Notes under the pieces: generated by a model | Databases searched by the model: none | What the model was told of the DNA's origin: nothing | The model's input: only the letters and a program-made list of their open reading frames with translations | Shown: positions 23,699 through 33,925 of the stretch, in pieces | Numbering within the stretch: position 1 is the first letter of the stretch | Layout of the letters: each line of letters starts with the position of its first letter | Source: Stigmatella erecta | Lineage (GTDB): Bacteria > Myxococcota > Myxococcia > Myxococcales > Myxococcaceae | NCBI RefSeq assembly: GCF_900111745.1 | Contig: NZ_FOIJ01000013.1 | Location: forward strand, 167,614 to 231,613 | DNA length: 64,000 bases | Direction: 5' to 3' | Program-made: the position numbers and the translations under genes

Positions 23699-25738
23699 CT
23701 AGAAGCTGGCCGAGGCGGAGGCCGTTCCCGTGGCCGGGGTGCTCAGCGCGTTGTTGGCGCCCCCCTGCCACTGGAGCCCCTGCGTCGCATCGGTCTCGTT
23801 GTGCTTGAGGCACTTCCACTGCACCGCCGTGCTCGCCGGCAGGGTGATGGTGCCCGTCCACGTGGGGTAGCTCGTGGGCGAGAGCTTGATGGCGCTCGCC
23901 GGTGCCCAGCTTCCCAGCGCGCTGACGCTGCCCGCCACGTAGACGCTCTGGCCCGCCGCGGTCGTGCCGTTGTTGCAGGTGAAGGTGACGGCCACGGTGC
24001 CGGTGCCTCCTCCCCCGCTGGAGTCCCGCTGCGCCGTGTACGCCAGCGTGCTGTCGTTGAAGGTGAGGGTGTAGGTGCCCGCCTGGGCGATGGGGATGTC
24101 CCCGCCGCCGCTCTCGGCGATGCCGTCCCGCTGGGTGTCGCCGAAGTTCAGCGTCCAGTCCCCATAGATGTCGAACTTGAAGCGCTCGGTGGTGGTGGCG
24201 CCGAAGGTGGCCGTCGTCCGCCAGGTGTTGTTCGCCACCAGCGTCATGGCCGTGGCCCCCCAGTTGTTCGCGGTGCCGCGGAAGTACACCTGGGGATACG
24301 TCTTCGTGTAGCCCCCGCCACCGCCCGTGCCCTTGGCGTTGATGTGGATCGCCGCCGCCGTCATGCCCGGCACGTTGAAGGCCGCGTTGCCGCTGGCATC
24401 CACCGTGACGGTGCTCCCGGTGCAGGCGTTGTTCACGAAGTCACCGGTGACGATGTTGCAGTAGGTGCCCGCGGGCAGGCCGGTGGCGAAGGTGCGGCTG
24501 AGCGTGCCGCCCTCGCGGTTGATGACGACGAAGCCCTTGCCCGTGCGCGCGAAGGCCACCTGGTTGTTGCCGTTGTCCCACCACCGGGACACCGGTGCGC
24601 CTTGCGTGGCCTTGCGGAAGGTCACCATGTTGGCGATGGCCTGCCGGCGGTGCTCGCACTGCCAGGTGCCGCCGAAGCAGTCCACGCTGGAGCCGTTGTG
24701 GACGTTGCTGCCCGGCGGGCCCACGTCCGAGTTGCTGAAGGCATAGCTGGACATCACCTGCGGGTACCCGTACGGCCAGCCCAGCATGAAGACGTTGGCC
24801 AGCGTGTAGAGGCCGCCGTCCTTGTATGTCAGCACGTTGGCGCCGCCCGCGCCGTGGCCCCGCTGGTTGTCGTGGTTGTCGGTGAAGACCACCGCCTTGT
24901 CGCCGCCCATGAAGCCCCAGCTCTCGCCAAAGGCATTCAGGTTCTTGAGCTGGCCCGCCTTGAACTGGGTGCCGATGTTCGCGCTGTACTTGAACTCCGT
25001 CACCGTGCCGAGGCCGAAGTACTGGCTGGCCGTCACCGCCTCGCCGCCCAGGTCAATCACTTCCAGGAAGACGTAGGGCGAGCCGGTGAACCGGCCCCGG
25101 ATGCCCGAGAGGTCCCCGGCGCTCATGTGCTTGGCCGCGTCGATGCGGAAGCCCTTCACGCCAATGGCCGTCAAGTCGTTGACGTAGTTGGCGATCGTCT
25201 GCTGCACGGTGCTCGACCCGGTGTTCAGGTCCGGCAGCCCGACCAGATCGCAGCTCTGCACGTTGTAGGCATCCTGGTAGTTGCTGATGCTGCAGATGGG
25301 CGAGTGGTAGTCCTGGGGACCGAACATGGGGTGGCGCCGGTTGCTCCAGGTGGAGCCTCCCGAGCCGGTGCCCCCGGTGCCCGCGGCGGTGTGGTTGATG
25401 ACCAGGTCCGCGTAGATGGCGACCCCGGCCGCGTTGCAGCGCTGCACCATGTCGATGAACTGGGCGCGCGAGCCGCCGCGGCTGTCCAGCTTGTAGCTCA
25501 CCGGCTGGTAGCGCCCCCACCACTCCGAACCCGAGATGTGCTCGTTGGGCGGCGAGACCTGGACCGCCGTGTAGCCCTTGGGCCCCAGGAACGTCTCACA
25601 TTCCCTGGCGACGTCGGGCCAACGCCACTCGAACAGGTGGACATAGGTTTGAGCCTGGGCCTCTCCCGGCATGCCCAGGAACAACGAGCATGCCAGCGTG
25701 AGCAGTCCTCCACCGCGCTTGATTGATTGAGCGAGCAT
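23699..25738 (-). CDS. Secreted alpha-amylase (GH13) with two C-terminal starch-binding modules
   Basis: A 679-aa extracellular endo-1,4-alpha-glucanase. Signal peptide with cleavage near AQA-QT (about residue 29). The GH13 barrel starts TYVHLFEWRWPDVARECE, as in the animal/chloride-dependent amylase group. Catalytic residues: Asp200 in GFRIDAAKH, Glu226 in FLEVIDL and Asp290 in FTDNHDNQRG. After the all-beta C domain (to about 465) and a Gly-rich linker come an X25/SusE-like carbohydrate-binding module (about 480-575) and a CBM20 domain (about 585-679). It degrades starch or glycogen outside the cell, fitting a predatory or saprophytic life. ATG 25738 starts the signal peptide; the upstream GTG 25783 is less likely. 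Confidence 0.95.
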   Translation of the reverse strand: MLAQSIKRGGGLLTLACSLFLGMPGEAQAQTYVHLFEWRWPDVARECETFLGPKGYTAVQVSPPNEHISGSEWWGRYQPVSYKLDSRGGSRAQFIDMVQRCNAAGVAIYADLVINHTAAGTGGTGSGGSTWSNRRHPMFGPQDYHSPICSISNYQDAYNVQSCDLVGLPDLNTGSSTVQQTIANYVNDLTAIGVKGFRIDAAKHMSAGDLSGIRGRFTGSPYVFLEVIDLGGEAVTASQYFGLGTVTEFKYSANIGTQFKAGQLKNLNAFGESWGFMGGDKAVVFTDNHDNQRGHGAGGANVLTYKDGGLYTLANVFMLGWPYGYPQVMSSYAFSNSDVGPPGSNVHNGSSVDCFGGTWQCEHRRQAIANMVTFRKATQGAPVSRWWDNGNNQVAFARTGKGFVVINREGGTLSRTFATGLPAGTYCNIVTGDFVNNACTGSTVTVDASGNAAFNVPGMTAAAIHINAKGTGGGGGYTKTYPQVYFRGTANNWGATAMTLVANNTWRTTATFGATTTERFKFDIYGDWTLNFGDTQRDGIAESGGGDIPIAQAGTYTLTFNDSTLAYTAQRDSSGGGGTGTVAVTFTCNNGTTAAGQSVYVAGSVSALGSWAPASAIKLSPTSYPTWTGTITLPASTAVQWKCLKHNETDATQGLQWQGGANNALSTPATGTASASASF

Positions 25739-25912
25739 TCCCTCTGCCTTGTGTTTCAGGTGGGCCACGCTGTGTGGTTTCACAGCCCCGGAGGAGCAGA
25801 ATCCCTCTCCGGGAAAGTGGGCGGCGGGGAGTGTAGGCTGTCGATTACTGGGAGAGCCAATAAAGTCCCGTCAAAAGCCGAGGACGTGGAACACCCGACA
25901 CGATGCAACGCG

Positions 25913-27124
25913 TTATGGGGTGGGGGCCGCGTAGAGCGCATCCCTCAGGGCGGTGGGGAACGCGCCCGACATGCCCTCTGGGAAGGTGTTCGTCAGGGCA
26001 ACGACGGTGAGGCGCCGCTCCGGGTCCACGAACCAGCTGTGCCCATAGGCGCCGCCCCACGCGTAGGTGCCCCGGGACTGCGGGGTGTGCGCGAGCTCCG
26101 GGTCCAGCAGCACCGAGGCCCCGAAGGTGAAGCCCAGGCCCGGGGTGGACATCGCCGCCCCGCCCAGCTGGTTGGAGGTCATCTGGGCCAGGGTGGTCTT
26201 CTTCAGGCCCGGGAGCTTCCCGGTGCGCAGCGCCTCCAGGAACGCCACGTAGTCCTTCGCGGAGCCAACCATCCCGGCCCCCCCCGAGGGGAAGGAGCGG
26301 GCATCGAACACCCGGGTGGGGTCCACGGCGAAGTGCATCTCCCCGGCGTTCACCTGGCGCGGGCCGTCGACGCGCGCGGGCGCGGGGCTCGCGTCCGTAT
26401 AGGGCACGGCGAGCCGGTCCCGGGCCTTCACGGTGAAGCCGGTGCCGGCCATGCCCAGAGGCCGCGTGAGGAGCCGCTCGACGAGGGTGGGCAGGGGCGC
26501 TCCGCCCGCGCGGATGAGCACCGCGCCCAGCACGTCCGTGGCGACGGAGTAGTTCCACCGGGTTCCGGGCTCGAACAGCAGCGGCACGGAGGCGATCCGC
26601 TGAAGGTTCTCCTCCATGCTCAGGCCGGGTTGATCCATCCCGTTCGAGACGCGGGCCTGGAGGTAGGGGTCCGTCCCTGGATCTCCGAAGCCATAAGAGA
26701 GGCCCGCGGTGTGGGTGAGCAGCTGGCGGACCGTGATGGGCGCCTCGCGGCCATCCGCCAGCTTGGGGCGGAAGGTGGGCAGCCACCGGGTGATGGGCTC
26801 ATCGAGCGTCAGCTTGCCCTGGTCCACGAGCGCCAGCGCCGTGGCCGACACCAGGGTCTTGCTCATGGACGCCAGCCGGAAGAGGGCATCCTCGCGCATG
26901 GGCCGCTTGGCCTCCCGGTCCGCGTACCCGGCGGCCCGGTGGTAGACGAGCTTCCCATCCTGGGCCACCAGCACCACCGTGCCGACGATGCGCTGGTCCG
27001 CGATGGCCTGGTCGATGACGCGGTCGAGCCGCGTGGCCAAGGGGGGCGGGGTGTCCGCGGCGGCACTGCCCGCCAGGGCCAGGGAGAGCAAGAGGGTGAG
27101 CAGGGGACGAACGGGTGTGCGCAT
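25913..27124 (-). CDS. Serine hydrolase, class-C beta-lactamase family, exported
   Basis: A 403-aa periplasmic or secreted penicillin-binding-type hydrolase. Signal peptide MRTPVRPLLTLLLSLALAGS with AAA-D-like cleavage. Active-site motifs: SMSK (SxxK nucleophile and base), YSV at the YxN position, and GHSW in place of the KTG triad. This pattern is typical of esterase/peptidase members of the family rather than true AmpC enzymes, so antibiotic resistance should not be assumed. AAAGGAG is about eight bases before ATG 27124. It is divergent from a TetR gene, which probably controls it. Confidence 0.9.
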   Translation of the reverse strand: MRTPVRPLLTLLLSLALAGSAAADTPPPLATRLDRVIDQAIADQRIVGTVVLVAQDGKLVYHRAAGYADREAKRPMREDALFRLASMSKTLVSATALALVDQGKLTLDEPITRWLPTFRPKLADGREAPITVRQLLTHTAGLSYGFGDPGTDPYLQARVSNGMDQPGLSMEENLQRIASVPLLFEPGTRWNYSVATDVLGAVLIRAGGAPLPTLVERLLTRPLGMAGTGFTVKARDRLAVPYTDASPAPARVDGPRQVNAGEMHFAVDPTRVFDARSFPSGGAGMVGSAKDYVAFLEALRTGKLPGLKKTTLAQMTSNQLGGAAMSTPGLGFTFGASVLLDPELAHTPQSRGTYAWGGAYGHSWFVDPERRLTVVALTNTFPEGMSGAFPTALRDALYAAPTP

Positions 27125-27196
27125 CGGGGGAAACTCCTTTAGATAACGACCGATACGTAAATAGAGCCCGGCAGGGCGAATTACAGAGTGATCGCT
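27125..27196. promoter_or_regulatory. Divergent promoter region, serine hydrolase/TetR
   Basis: A compact 72-bp AT-richer spacer must hold both promoters and the TetR operator. ACGACCGATACGT, an imperfect palindrome, sits in its centre. Exact boxes cannot be assigned. Confidence 0.35.
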
Positions 27197-27859
27197 ATGA
27201 AAAAAACTTCTCCCTCAGGAGACCGTCCCCGGGGCCGTCCCCGGGAGTTCGACCGGGACGAGGCGCTGGCGCGGGCCTTGGAGGTGTTCTGGCAGCACGG
27301 CTACGAGGGCACGTCGATCGCCAGCCTCACCGGGGCGATGGGCATCACCGCGCCCAGCCTCTACACGGCCTTCCACTCGAAGGAGGCGCTGTTCCAGGAG
27401 GCCGTGGCGCACTACCAGGCGGAGTATGGCGCCTGGGCCAACCTGGTCCTGGAGGGGCCCCGGATCCATGAGGCCCTGGCCCAGGTGCTCCAGGGCGCGG
27501 CCCGGCATTTCACGGCCCGTGCCCACCCCGCCGGGTGCATGGTCTCCACGTCGGTGCTCGCCTGCTCGGAGGAGAACCGGTCCGTGGCTGAGCACGTCGC
27601 CCAGCTCCGGACGAAGTCCCTGGGCCTGTTCCAGGCGCGCTTCGAGCGGGCCATCGCGGAAGGAGAGCTGCCCCCCACCGCGGATGCGGCGGCGCTCGCG
27701 CGGTTCTATGGCGCCATCATCCAGGGCATGTCCGTGCAGGCCCGGGATGGTGCCAGCGAGCAGGAGCTGCTGGGCATCGTGGCGCTGGCCCTGGCCCACC
27801 TTCAGGTCAGCGGAAGCTCCAACGTGGCCACCGCGCCCCGGTCCGGCCCATCGCTCTGA
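27197..27859 (+). CDS. TetR/AcrR-family repressor
   Basis: A 220-aa TetR regulator. The HTH reads RALEVFWQHGYEGTSIASLT then GITAPSLYTAFHSKEALF, matching the subfamily with a GRPREFD prefix. The ligand domain (about 80-200) has CMVSTSVLACSEEN, characteristic of the TetR_C_33-like group. ATG 27197 is used; GTG 27188 would add three residues. The gene is divergent from the serine hydrolase, the likely target. Its last 58 bp overlap the 3' end of convergent giant kinase 1, and this overlap codes for a polar tail of low conservation. Confidence 0.92.
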   Translation: MKKTSPSGDRPRGRPREFDRDEALARALEVFWQHGYEGTSIASLTGAMGITAPSLYTAFHSKEALFQEAVAHYQAEYGAWANLVLEGPRIHEALAQVLQGAARHFTARAHPAGCMVSTSVLACSEENRSVAEHVAQLRTKSLGLFQARFERAIAEGELPPTADAAALARFYGAIIQGMSVQARDGASEQELLGIVALALAHLQVSGSSNVATAPRSGPSL

Positions 27860-30800
27860 AGCGTGAGGCGTCCATTCAGGAGCTGCGCCGCCAGCGCGCT
27901 GGAGTGCAGGCCAAAGCCATGGCCGTCCTTGCGCGTGGTGAACCCGTGCTCGAACAGCTTCTCATTCTCCTCCGGCGCGATTCCCATCCCATCGTCCACC
28001 ACCTGGATGCACGCCATCGGTCCCTCCGCCCGTAGCCTCACCCACAGGTGGCGTTGCCCCTCGGGCTTCGCGTCCAGGGCGTGCTTGGCGTTGCTGAGCA
28101 GGTTGATGAGGATCTGCAGCACCTTGTGCTTGTCCACCTTCACCTTGGGGACGGCAGACAGCTCGCGGACGACCGAGACGGCGTGACGGTGCAGCGCCGG
28201 CAGCTGGATGCTCAGGGCATCGTCGATGAGCTGGGCCAGGTCGCATTCCTCCGTCATCAGCGAGGTCTTGGCGTACGTCTGCTGCACCTGGACGATGGCG
28301 CGGATGTGCTCGATGTGCCGGCCCATGGCCTCCATGCTCTCCATGAGGCGTGTCTGCTCGCGCACCAGCTCGTCCGCCAGGCCCGAGAGGTAGTCCGGCA
28401 GGTGGCCGCCGCGCGCGCCCTCCGCCAGGAAGCGGGCCAGGTCCGCCCGGTTCTCCAGCATCAGGGCCGAGGCCCGCTTCAACCGGCCCACGCGCGAGGC
28501 GCCCAGGCCCTGACGCATCGTCTCCAGGTTGATGACGGCGCTGGTGAGCACATTGCCCACGTTGTGCAGGACGTTGGAGGCCACCTCGGCCATGCCTGCC
28601 TCTCGCGCGGTGTCCACCAGCCGGGCCTGGGTCTGCTTCAGCTCGCGCGTGCGCTCCTCCACCCGCTGCTCCAACTCGTCATTGGCCCGGCGCAGCTCCA
28701 GCCGGGCGTGCTGGACGTCCGCGTAGAGCCTCGCGTTCTCGATGGAGATGGCCGCCTGGGAGGCGATGTGTTCCAGCAGCGCCAGGCGGGCCGGGCTGAA
28801 GGCATGGGTGGCCAGGTTGTTCTCCAGGTACAGCGCCCCGCAGAACTGCTCCTGCCTCAGCAGCGGCAGGCACAACACCGAGCGCGCCTCGCTGCGCGAC
28901 AGGTACGCATCGGACGAGAACGGATGGGGCTTGCAGGCATCGCCGATGAGCACGTGCTCCCGGGTGCGCCGCACATAGGCGAGGAGGGTCCAGGGCAGCT
29001 CATGGGTTTTGCCCTCCAGCGAGGCATCCGAGGTGGCCGCCACCTGGAGCGTGTCGCCGTTGGGCAGCAGCAGGATGCCTCGCTGGGCTCCGGCGTTCTC
29101 GATCGCCGCGCGCACCAGCGTCGTCACCAGACGCTCCAGGACGATTTCGCTGGAGACCGCCTGCTGGGCCTTGATGACCGTGAGGGCGTCGATGCGGGTC
29201 GAATCCGTACTGCTGGTGGTCAGGGTGCTCTGGGGGATGGCCAGGGAGGAGAGGTGTGGCCAGAGGGACTCCAGATGCTGGACCTTGCCCTGGGCCCCCC
29301 ACTGCCGGTACGCCCCGTGGGCCTCGCGCGCGAAGGCATGGGCGACGATGGGCGCCTGCCGCGTGCGCCAGAAGTTCGCCGCCAGCTCGCTGGCCAGGGC
29401 CACGTACGGGGTGGCTCCATTCTCCCGCGCGGAGCGGATGGCCTCTTCATAGGCGCGCGCCGCCTCGTCCGGCCGTCCCTCCAGGCGGGCCCGCTCCGCG
29501 GACACCAGTTGCTCGAGCGCGTGGAAGTTCGCGGGGCAATGCTGGGCCCACTCCGCGAGCTGCTCCTGGTGCCGCTGGATGTCCTCCAGGAGCTGGCGCT
29601 GCTCCTCCGGCGGGGCGTCCCCAAAGCACGCGGCCAGGGCCAGGGCCCGGTAGAGGTGGAACTCGCGGAAGAAGAGGATGCCATTGTTGGCCCGCAGGAG
29701 TTCCTCGGCCTTGTCCGCGGCCCTGCGGGCTTCCGCGTAGTCGCCGCACATGAAGCGCGACTGGAGCTTGGTGATCCAGAAGAAGCGCGTGCTTCGGCGG
29801 GCCAGGGGGGGGAGCTGGGCTTCGAAGGCCTGCTCATCGAAGCCCTCCCCGTTCAGCGTTCCGAAGGAGAGGGAGTGCCCGCGCAGCTGCTGCACGTAGC
29901 GCTGCGTCAGGAGGAGCGACTCCTGGGTGTCCAGGATTCCCGTCTTGCGTAAGAACTCGCCGCGCACGAGCGACTCCTCAAGGACCTCCTCCAGGTTGTG
30001 GCCCATGGCCAGCCGGTTGGTGACGATGTCCAGGCTGCAGTAGGCGGCAGCCATGATGTCCCCGGTTTGGAGCGAGTGGTGGAGGCCGCTGAGGACGAGC
30101 TCCTGCGCCTGGGGGAGGGGTTGGGTCCAGTAACTGCTGAATTGCGTGCTGAGGAGCACCTTCCCCCGGAAGGCGGCCAGGTGGTTCCGCTCGACGAGCT
30201 CGGAGGCGAGCTTCGCGAAGGCCAGGCCCTCACGGTACCGCTTGAAGAACGAGCCGGTGATGACCCCAAACCAGCTATAGGCAGGTGCGGCGGCATCCAC
30301 GAAGCCGTGGCGGAGGGTGAGGGAGACAATCCGGCTCAGGAGGATGATGAGCAGGTGGGGGGACGCCGAGAAGGCGGAGTTGAAGAGCAGGAAGAGCGCG
30401 TCGATGACCAGCTTCGTGTCCGGGTCGGTCATGCGCGGCAGCCCGGTGAGGCTCGGGATGGGACGCTCCCCCAGCAAGGCCCACACCTCCTCATGGGCGG
30501 CCACCGCCTCCTCCCAGGAGGGGGTCCGCGAGAGCGAGATGCCGAGCAGCGCCAGGCACTCCAGCACGCAGGTGATGCCCTCCTGGCGCTCCCCCAGGGC
30601 GAAGTGAAGGTCATGCTTCAGGCCATAGACGGCCACGATGTCCGGACGGGTGCTCGCCCGGGGAAGGAGCGTTTCGGCCAGACGGCGCGCCTCGGCCAGG
30701 TGGCCGCTCATGAGCTCACAGCGTGCCTGGGAGAGGGTCAGCTTGAAGGCCAGCGCGGGGTCCGTCTTCCAGGGGTCTCCGGGAATGAGCGCGAAGGCCG

Positions 30801-33075
30801 TGGAGAGGTAGGTGATGGCGGGGAGGGCGGCCACCGCGGCCTTGGCCTTGGCTCCTGCCTCGGCATTCAGCCGCGCGAGGTGGTAGCGCTCCTCGGCCTC
30901 CTCGATCAGGTCCACCCCGGCGTTGAGCTGGCTCACCACGTCGAAGAGCGACTCGCTCACTTCGTCCTGGGAGAGGCGCTTGAGCAGCAGGCGGCCGATG
31001 CGCAGGTGCACGGCCTTGCGCTCCGCCTCGGAGAGGAGGGCATGGGCCGCCTGCTGGATGCGGTCGTGCAGGAAGCGGTACTGCTCTGGCCCCGCGCGCA
31101 CCAGCATGCCCGCCTCTCGCGCGGGCTCGAGTCCCTGCTCCACCTGCCCCAGCTCTCCCAGACCGGCGAGCGTGCCCAGCAGCTCAAGGGAGAAGCCGTT
31201 GCCCACGCACGCCGCCAGGCGCAGCAGGTGCTGCGTGCCGGCGGGGAACTGGCGCAGCTTGCCCACCATGAAGCCGACGATGTTCTCCGAGTAGCAGCGG
31301 GCCCGCCCCCCTTCGGCATCCCACCGCCACCCGCCCTCGGGCGCGCGCACGAGCAGACCGTCCTGGTGGAGCGCGACCAGCAACTGAAGCAGGAAGAAGG
31401 GGTTGCCCCCCGTCTTCTCGTGCAGCAGCGCGGAGAGGGAGGCGCGCACCTGGCTTCCCGCGCCTGGCAGCGTGTCGCCCACCAGGTGCTCCACCTGCTC
31501 CACGCTCAGCGGCGCCAGCGGGAGGTCCGTCACCCGGGCCCCCGTCTTGTGCACCTCCTCCAGCATGGGCAGGAGCGGGTGCGTGGGGCTCACCTCGTTG
31601 TCCCGGTAGGCGCCAATCCACAGGATGGGCAGCGCTTCCAGCGGGGCGCTCGACAGCAGTTGCGAGAGGAGCTGGAGGCTGGCGAGGTCCGCCCACTGCA
31701 GGTCATCCAGGAACACCACCAGGGGGTGCTCCGGGGTGGCGAAGACCGTGAAGAACTGACGGACCACCCGGTAGAAGCGGCGCTGGGCTTCGCTGGGGGG
31801 CACCCGCTGGAGTTCAGGCTGCGGGCCCACCAGCACTTCCAGCTGCGGCACCAGGTCCACGAGCAGCTGGCCGTGGCCCTCCCAGGCCTGGTTCACCCGC
31901 TCGCGCCACCCGGCCAGCGCCTCATCGCTCCCCGCGAGCAACTGCTGCACCAGGCCGCGGAGCGTCTGGGCCAGGGTGGCATAGGGAAGGTCCCGCTGGA
32001 ACTGGTCGAACTTGCCGCTCAGGAAGAAGCCACGGCGCTGCACCACGGGCTTGTGCAGCTCGTGCACCACGGAGGACTTGCCACTGCCCGAGTAGCCGCT
32101 GACGAGGAACAGCTCCGGCTTTCCTGTGCGGCTCACCCGCTCGAAGCCCTCGAGCAGGGTGGCCACCTGCGCTTCACGCCCGTAGAGCCGTTGCGGCAGC
32201 TGGAACCGGTTGGGCGTGTCCTGCGTCCCCAGCGCGAACACCTCCTGCTCGTGCTGGCTCAGGGCCTGGCGGCAGCGCTCCAGGTCCGCGTGGAGGCCCT
32301 CGGCGCTCTGGTAGCGCTCCTCGGCCACCTTCGCCAGGAGCTTGAGCACGAGGGCGGACAAGGCCAGGGGCACCTGCGGGTTCAGCTCGTGCGGGGGCCT
32401 CGGCTTCTGCGCCATGTGGGCGTGGAACCATTCGAGTGCATCCTTGCCCTGGAAGGGGCGGTGCCCCGTGAGCAGCTCGTAGAAGGTGACGCCCAGCGAG
32501 TAGAAGTCCGTGCGGTAGTCCACCGCCCGGTTCATCCGCCCCGTCTGCTCGGGCGACATGTACGCCAGCGTCCCTTCGATCAGATGTGCCGGGGCCGCGT
32601 CCAGGTGCTCGACTTGCTGGAGCGTGGCGACCCCGAAGTCGATGAGCCGGGCTTCCCCCGAGGGCTCCACGATGATGTTGGAGGGCTTGATGTCCTTGTG
32701 GATGACGTTGCGGTGGTGAATCTCCCCCAGGGTGGACGCCAGCGAGAGGGCCAGGCTCAAGAACCGGGACAGCTCCAGGGGCTGGCCCGTGGACTCGGAC
32801 AGGGGCTCGCCTTGCACCCGCTCCAGCAGCAGCAGGGGCCGCTCCCGGAGCCGCTCGTAGGTATAGGGCCTGGCCACCCCGCGCACGTCCCGCAGCCGCT
32901 GCAGGATTCCAAACTCCCGCTGGTACCGCTCGTTCTCGCTGGGGCCGGGGGAGGGCACCATGGGCGTCTTGATGATGACGGGCAGGTCATCTGCCTCGCG
33001 CACCGCCTGAAACAGCACGTTCGAGCCCGTCGCTCGGATGGTGCCCAGCACCCTGTATCCCGGTATGTCCAGCAC
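27802..33075 (-). CDS. Giant hybrid kinase 1: Ser/Thr kinase-AAA ATPase-TPR-GAF-histidine kinase
   Basis: A 1757-aa multidomain signalling protein. Ser/Thr kinase (about 1-265): Gly loop GTIRATGSN, Lys36, catalytic IHKDIKPSN (HKD rather than HRD), DFG in LIDFGVA, and SPEQTGR at the activation-loop end. AAA/PredATPase (about 285-600): Walker A GYSGSGKSS and Walker B VVFLDDLQWAD. A long TPR-like helical middle (about 620-1270), GAF (about 1295-1445), coiled coil, DHp with LHNVGNVLTS and HATPase (N-box INLLSNAKHAL, G1 DDGMGI, G2 HGFGLHSS). All cores look intact. GTG 33075 is chosen because the paralogs start at the same LDIPGY position; the longer frame to 33252 lacks homology. Co-linear with kinases 2 and 3. 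No receiver is attached. Confidence 0.93.
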   Translation of the reverse strand: MLDIPGYRVLGTIRATGSNVLFQAVREADDLPVIIKTPMVPSPGPSENERYQREFGILQRLRDVRGVARPYTYERLRERPLLLLERVQGEPLSESTGQPLELSRFLSLALSLASTLGEIHHRNVIHKDIKPSNIIVEPSGEARLIDFGVATLQQVEHLDAAPAHLIEGTLAYMSPEQTGRMNRAVDYRTDFYSLGVTFYELLTGHRPFQGKDALEWFHAHMAQKPRPPHELNPQVPLALSALVLKLLAKVAEERYQSAEGLHADLERCRQALSQHEQEVFALGTQDTPNRFQLPQRLYGREAQVATLLEGFERVSRTGKPELFLVSGYSGSGKSSVVHELHKPVVQRRGFFLSGKFDQFQRDLPYATLAQTLRGLVQQLLAGSDEALAGWRERVNQAWEGHGQLLVDLVPQLEVLVGPQPELQRVPPSEAQRRFYRVVRQFFTVFATPEHPLVVFLDDLQWADLASLQLLSQLLSSAPLEALPILWIGAYRDNEVSPTHPLLPMLEEVHKTGARVTDLPLAPLSVEQVEHLVGDTLPGAGSQVRASLSALLHEKTGGNPFFLLQLLVALHQDGLLVRAPEGGWRWDAEGGRARCYSENIVGFMVGKLRQFPAGTQHLLRLAACVGNGFSLELLGTLAGLGELGQVEQGLEPAREAGMLVRAGPEQYRFLHDRIQQAAHALLSEAERKAVHLRIGRLLLKRLSQDEVSESLFDVVSQLNAGVDLIEEAEERYHLARLNAEAGAKAKAAVAALPAITYLSTAFALIPGDPWKTDPALAFKLTLSQARCELMSGHLAEARRLAETLLPRASTRPDIVAVYGLKHDLHFALGERQEGITCVLECLALLGISLSRTPSWEEAVAAHEEVWALLGERPIPSLTGLPRMTDPDTKLVIDALFLLFNSAFSASPHLLIILLSRIVSLTLRHGFVDAAAPAYSWFGVITGSFFKRYREGLAFAKLASELVERNHLAAFRGKVLLSTQFSSYWTQPLPQAQELVLSGLHHSLQTGDIMAAAYCSLDIVTNRLAMGHNLEEVLEESLVRGEFLRKTGILDTQESLLLTQRYVQQLRGHSLSFGTLNGEGFDEQAFEAQLPPLARRSTRFFWITKLQSRFMCGDYAEARRAADKAEELLRANNGILFFREFHLYRALALAACFGDAPPEEQRQLLEDIQRHQEQLAEWAQHCPANFHALEQLVSAERARLEGRPDEAARAYEEAIRSARENGATPYVALASELAANFWRTRQAPIVAHAFAREAHGAYRQWGAQGKVQHLESLWPHLSSLAIPQSTLTTSSTDSTRIDALTVIKAQQAVSSEIVLERLVTTLVRAAIENAGAQRGILLLPNGDTLQVAATSDASLEGKTHELPWTLLAYVRRTREHVLIGDACKPHPFSSDAYLSRSEARSVLCLPLLRQEQFCGALYLENNLATHAFSPARLALLEHIASQAAISIENARLYADVQHARLELRRANDELEQRVEERTRELKQTQARLVDTAREAGMAEVASNVLHNVGNVLTSAVINLETMRQGLGASRVGRLKRASALMLENRADLARFLAEGARGGHLPDYLSGLADELVREQTRLMESMEAMGRHIEHIRAIVQVQQTYAKTSLMTEECDLAQLIDDALSIQLPALHRHAVSVVRELSAVPKVKVDKHKVLQILINLLSNAKHALDAKPEGQRHLWVRLRAEGPMACIQVVDDGMGIAPEENEKLFEHGFTTRKDGHGFGLHSSALAAQLLNGRLTLQSDGPDRGAVATLELPLT

Positions 33076-33264
33076 GGATGACCCACCCCGTTGGCGTGAA
33101 CCGGTCCCTACGACTTCGTCACGCCAATCCGCCGAATCATACGTGTTTCGGTGTGTACATCGTCCAAGCACTCCGGGTGTTTCAGTGCGCCGGCCAAGGG
33201 TGCAGCCCTCTGGCGTACCGCCAGGAGCAAGAACGTGCCCTTGGAGGAGCACGAAAACCCAGGA

Positions 33265-33909
33265 TTAGCCCTCTGTTCTTTGAGAGCTGCGGATAAGCGC
33301 GTCGAGGAACGTGAACATGATTTCACCGACGCCTTCGGGGGCCGCCGTGTTGCCCTGGACCGCATAGCCGTTGGACAGCGCGATGAAGCCTATGGCCAGC
33401 TTCAGCGGGTCGAGCGCGGGGCGGAGCTTCAAACGGGTGAACAGGTGCGTCAGCGTCTTGGCGATCTCCGACTGGAAGAGCGTCTTCGAGGTGTTGAACT
33501 GCGCCGCGAAGGATTCGCTGCGGTTGGCGTAGAGCTGCAGCTCGATGGTCAGCATGGGCCAGTTGCCGTCTGTGTTGAGGGTGTGCAGGTAGCCCCTCAG
33601 GGCCTCGACCGCCGCGAGCCCAGCCCCGTTGGGGCCCGCTTCCAGCAGCGCCTTCTCCACCGCCGCGCCGAACCTCGCGGCTTCGTCCCTCATGTGTTCG
33701 GCCATGACCTCGAGCAGCATCGCCTCCTTGCTCGCGAAGTTCGAATAGAAGGCCCCCTGCGAGAACCCGGCGGCCTCCGAGATGCTGCGGACTGAGGCCG
33801 CCGCGACGCCATGGGTGGCGATCTGCTCGCGTGCGGAGTCGAGCAGGGCCGTACGGGTCCGCTCCTGACTTTCCTCCCGGCTCAAGCGGGAACGTGCTCT
33901 CTGGGCCAT
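33265..33909 (-). CDS. TetR-family repressor
   Basis: A 214-aa TetR protein. HTH: LLDSAREQIATHGVAAASVR and AAGFSQGAFYSNFASKEAML, a very typical arrangement. The C-terminal domain resembles the TetR_C_6/BetI-like group. It is divergent from an alpha/beta hydrolase gene across 80 bp containing a perfect inverted repeat overlapping a promoter, so it probably represses that gene and itself. ATG 33909; the Shine-Dalgarno is weak. Confidence 0.92.
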   Translation of the reverse strand: MAQRARSRLSREESQERTRTALLDSAREQIATHGVAAASVRSISEAAGFSQGAFYSNFASKEAMLLEVMAEHMRDEAARFGAAVEKALLEAGPNGAGLAAVEALRGYLHTLNTDGNWPMLTIELQLYANRSESFAAQFNTSKTLFQSEIAKTLTHLFTRLKLRPALDPLKLAIGFIALSNGYAVQGNTAAPEGVGEIMFTFLDALIRSSQRTEG

Positions 33910-33925
33910 GCCTCAGGAATAGTCC

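Noticed and set aside
25913..27124. Antibiotic-resistance beta-lactamase
   Set aside because: The motifs (SMSK, YSV, GHSW) point to the general serine hydrolase group; nothing supports resistance.
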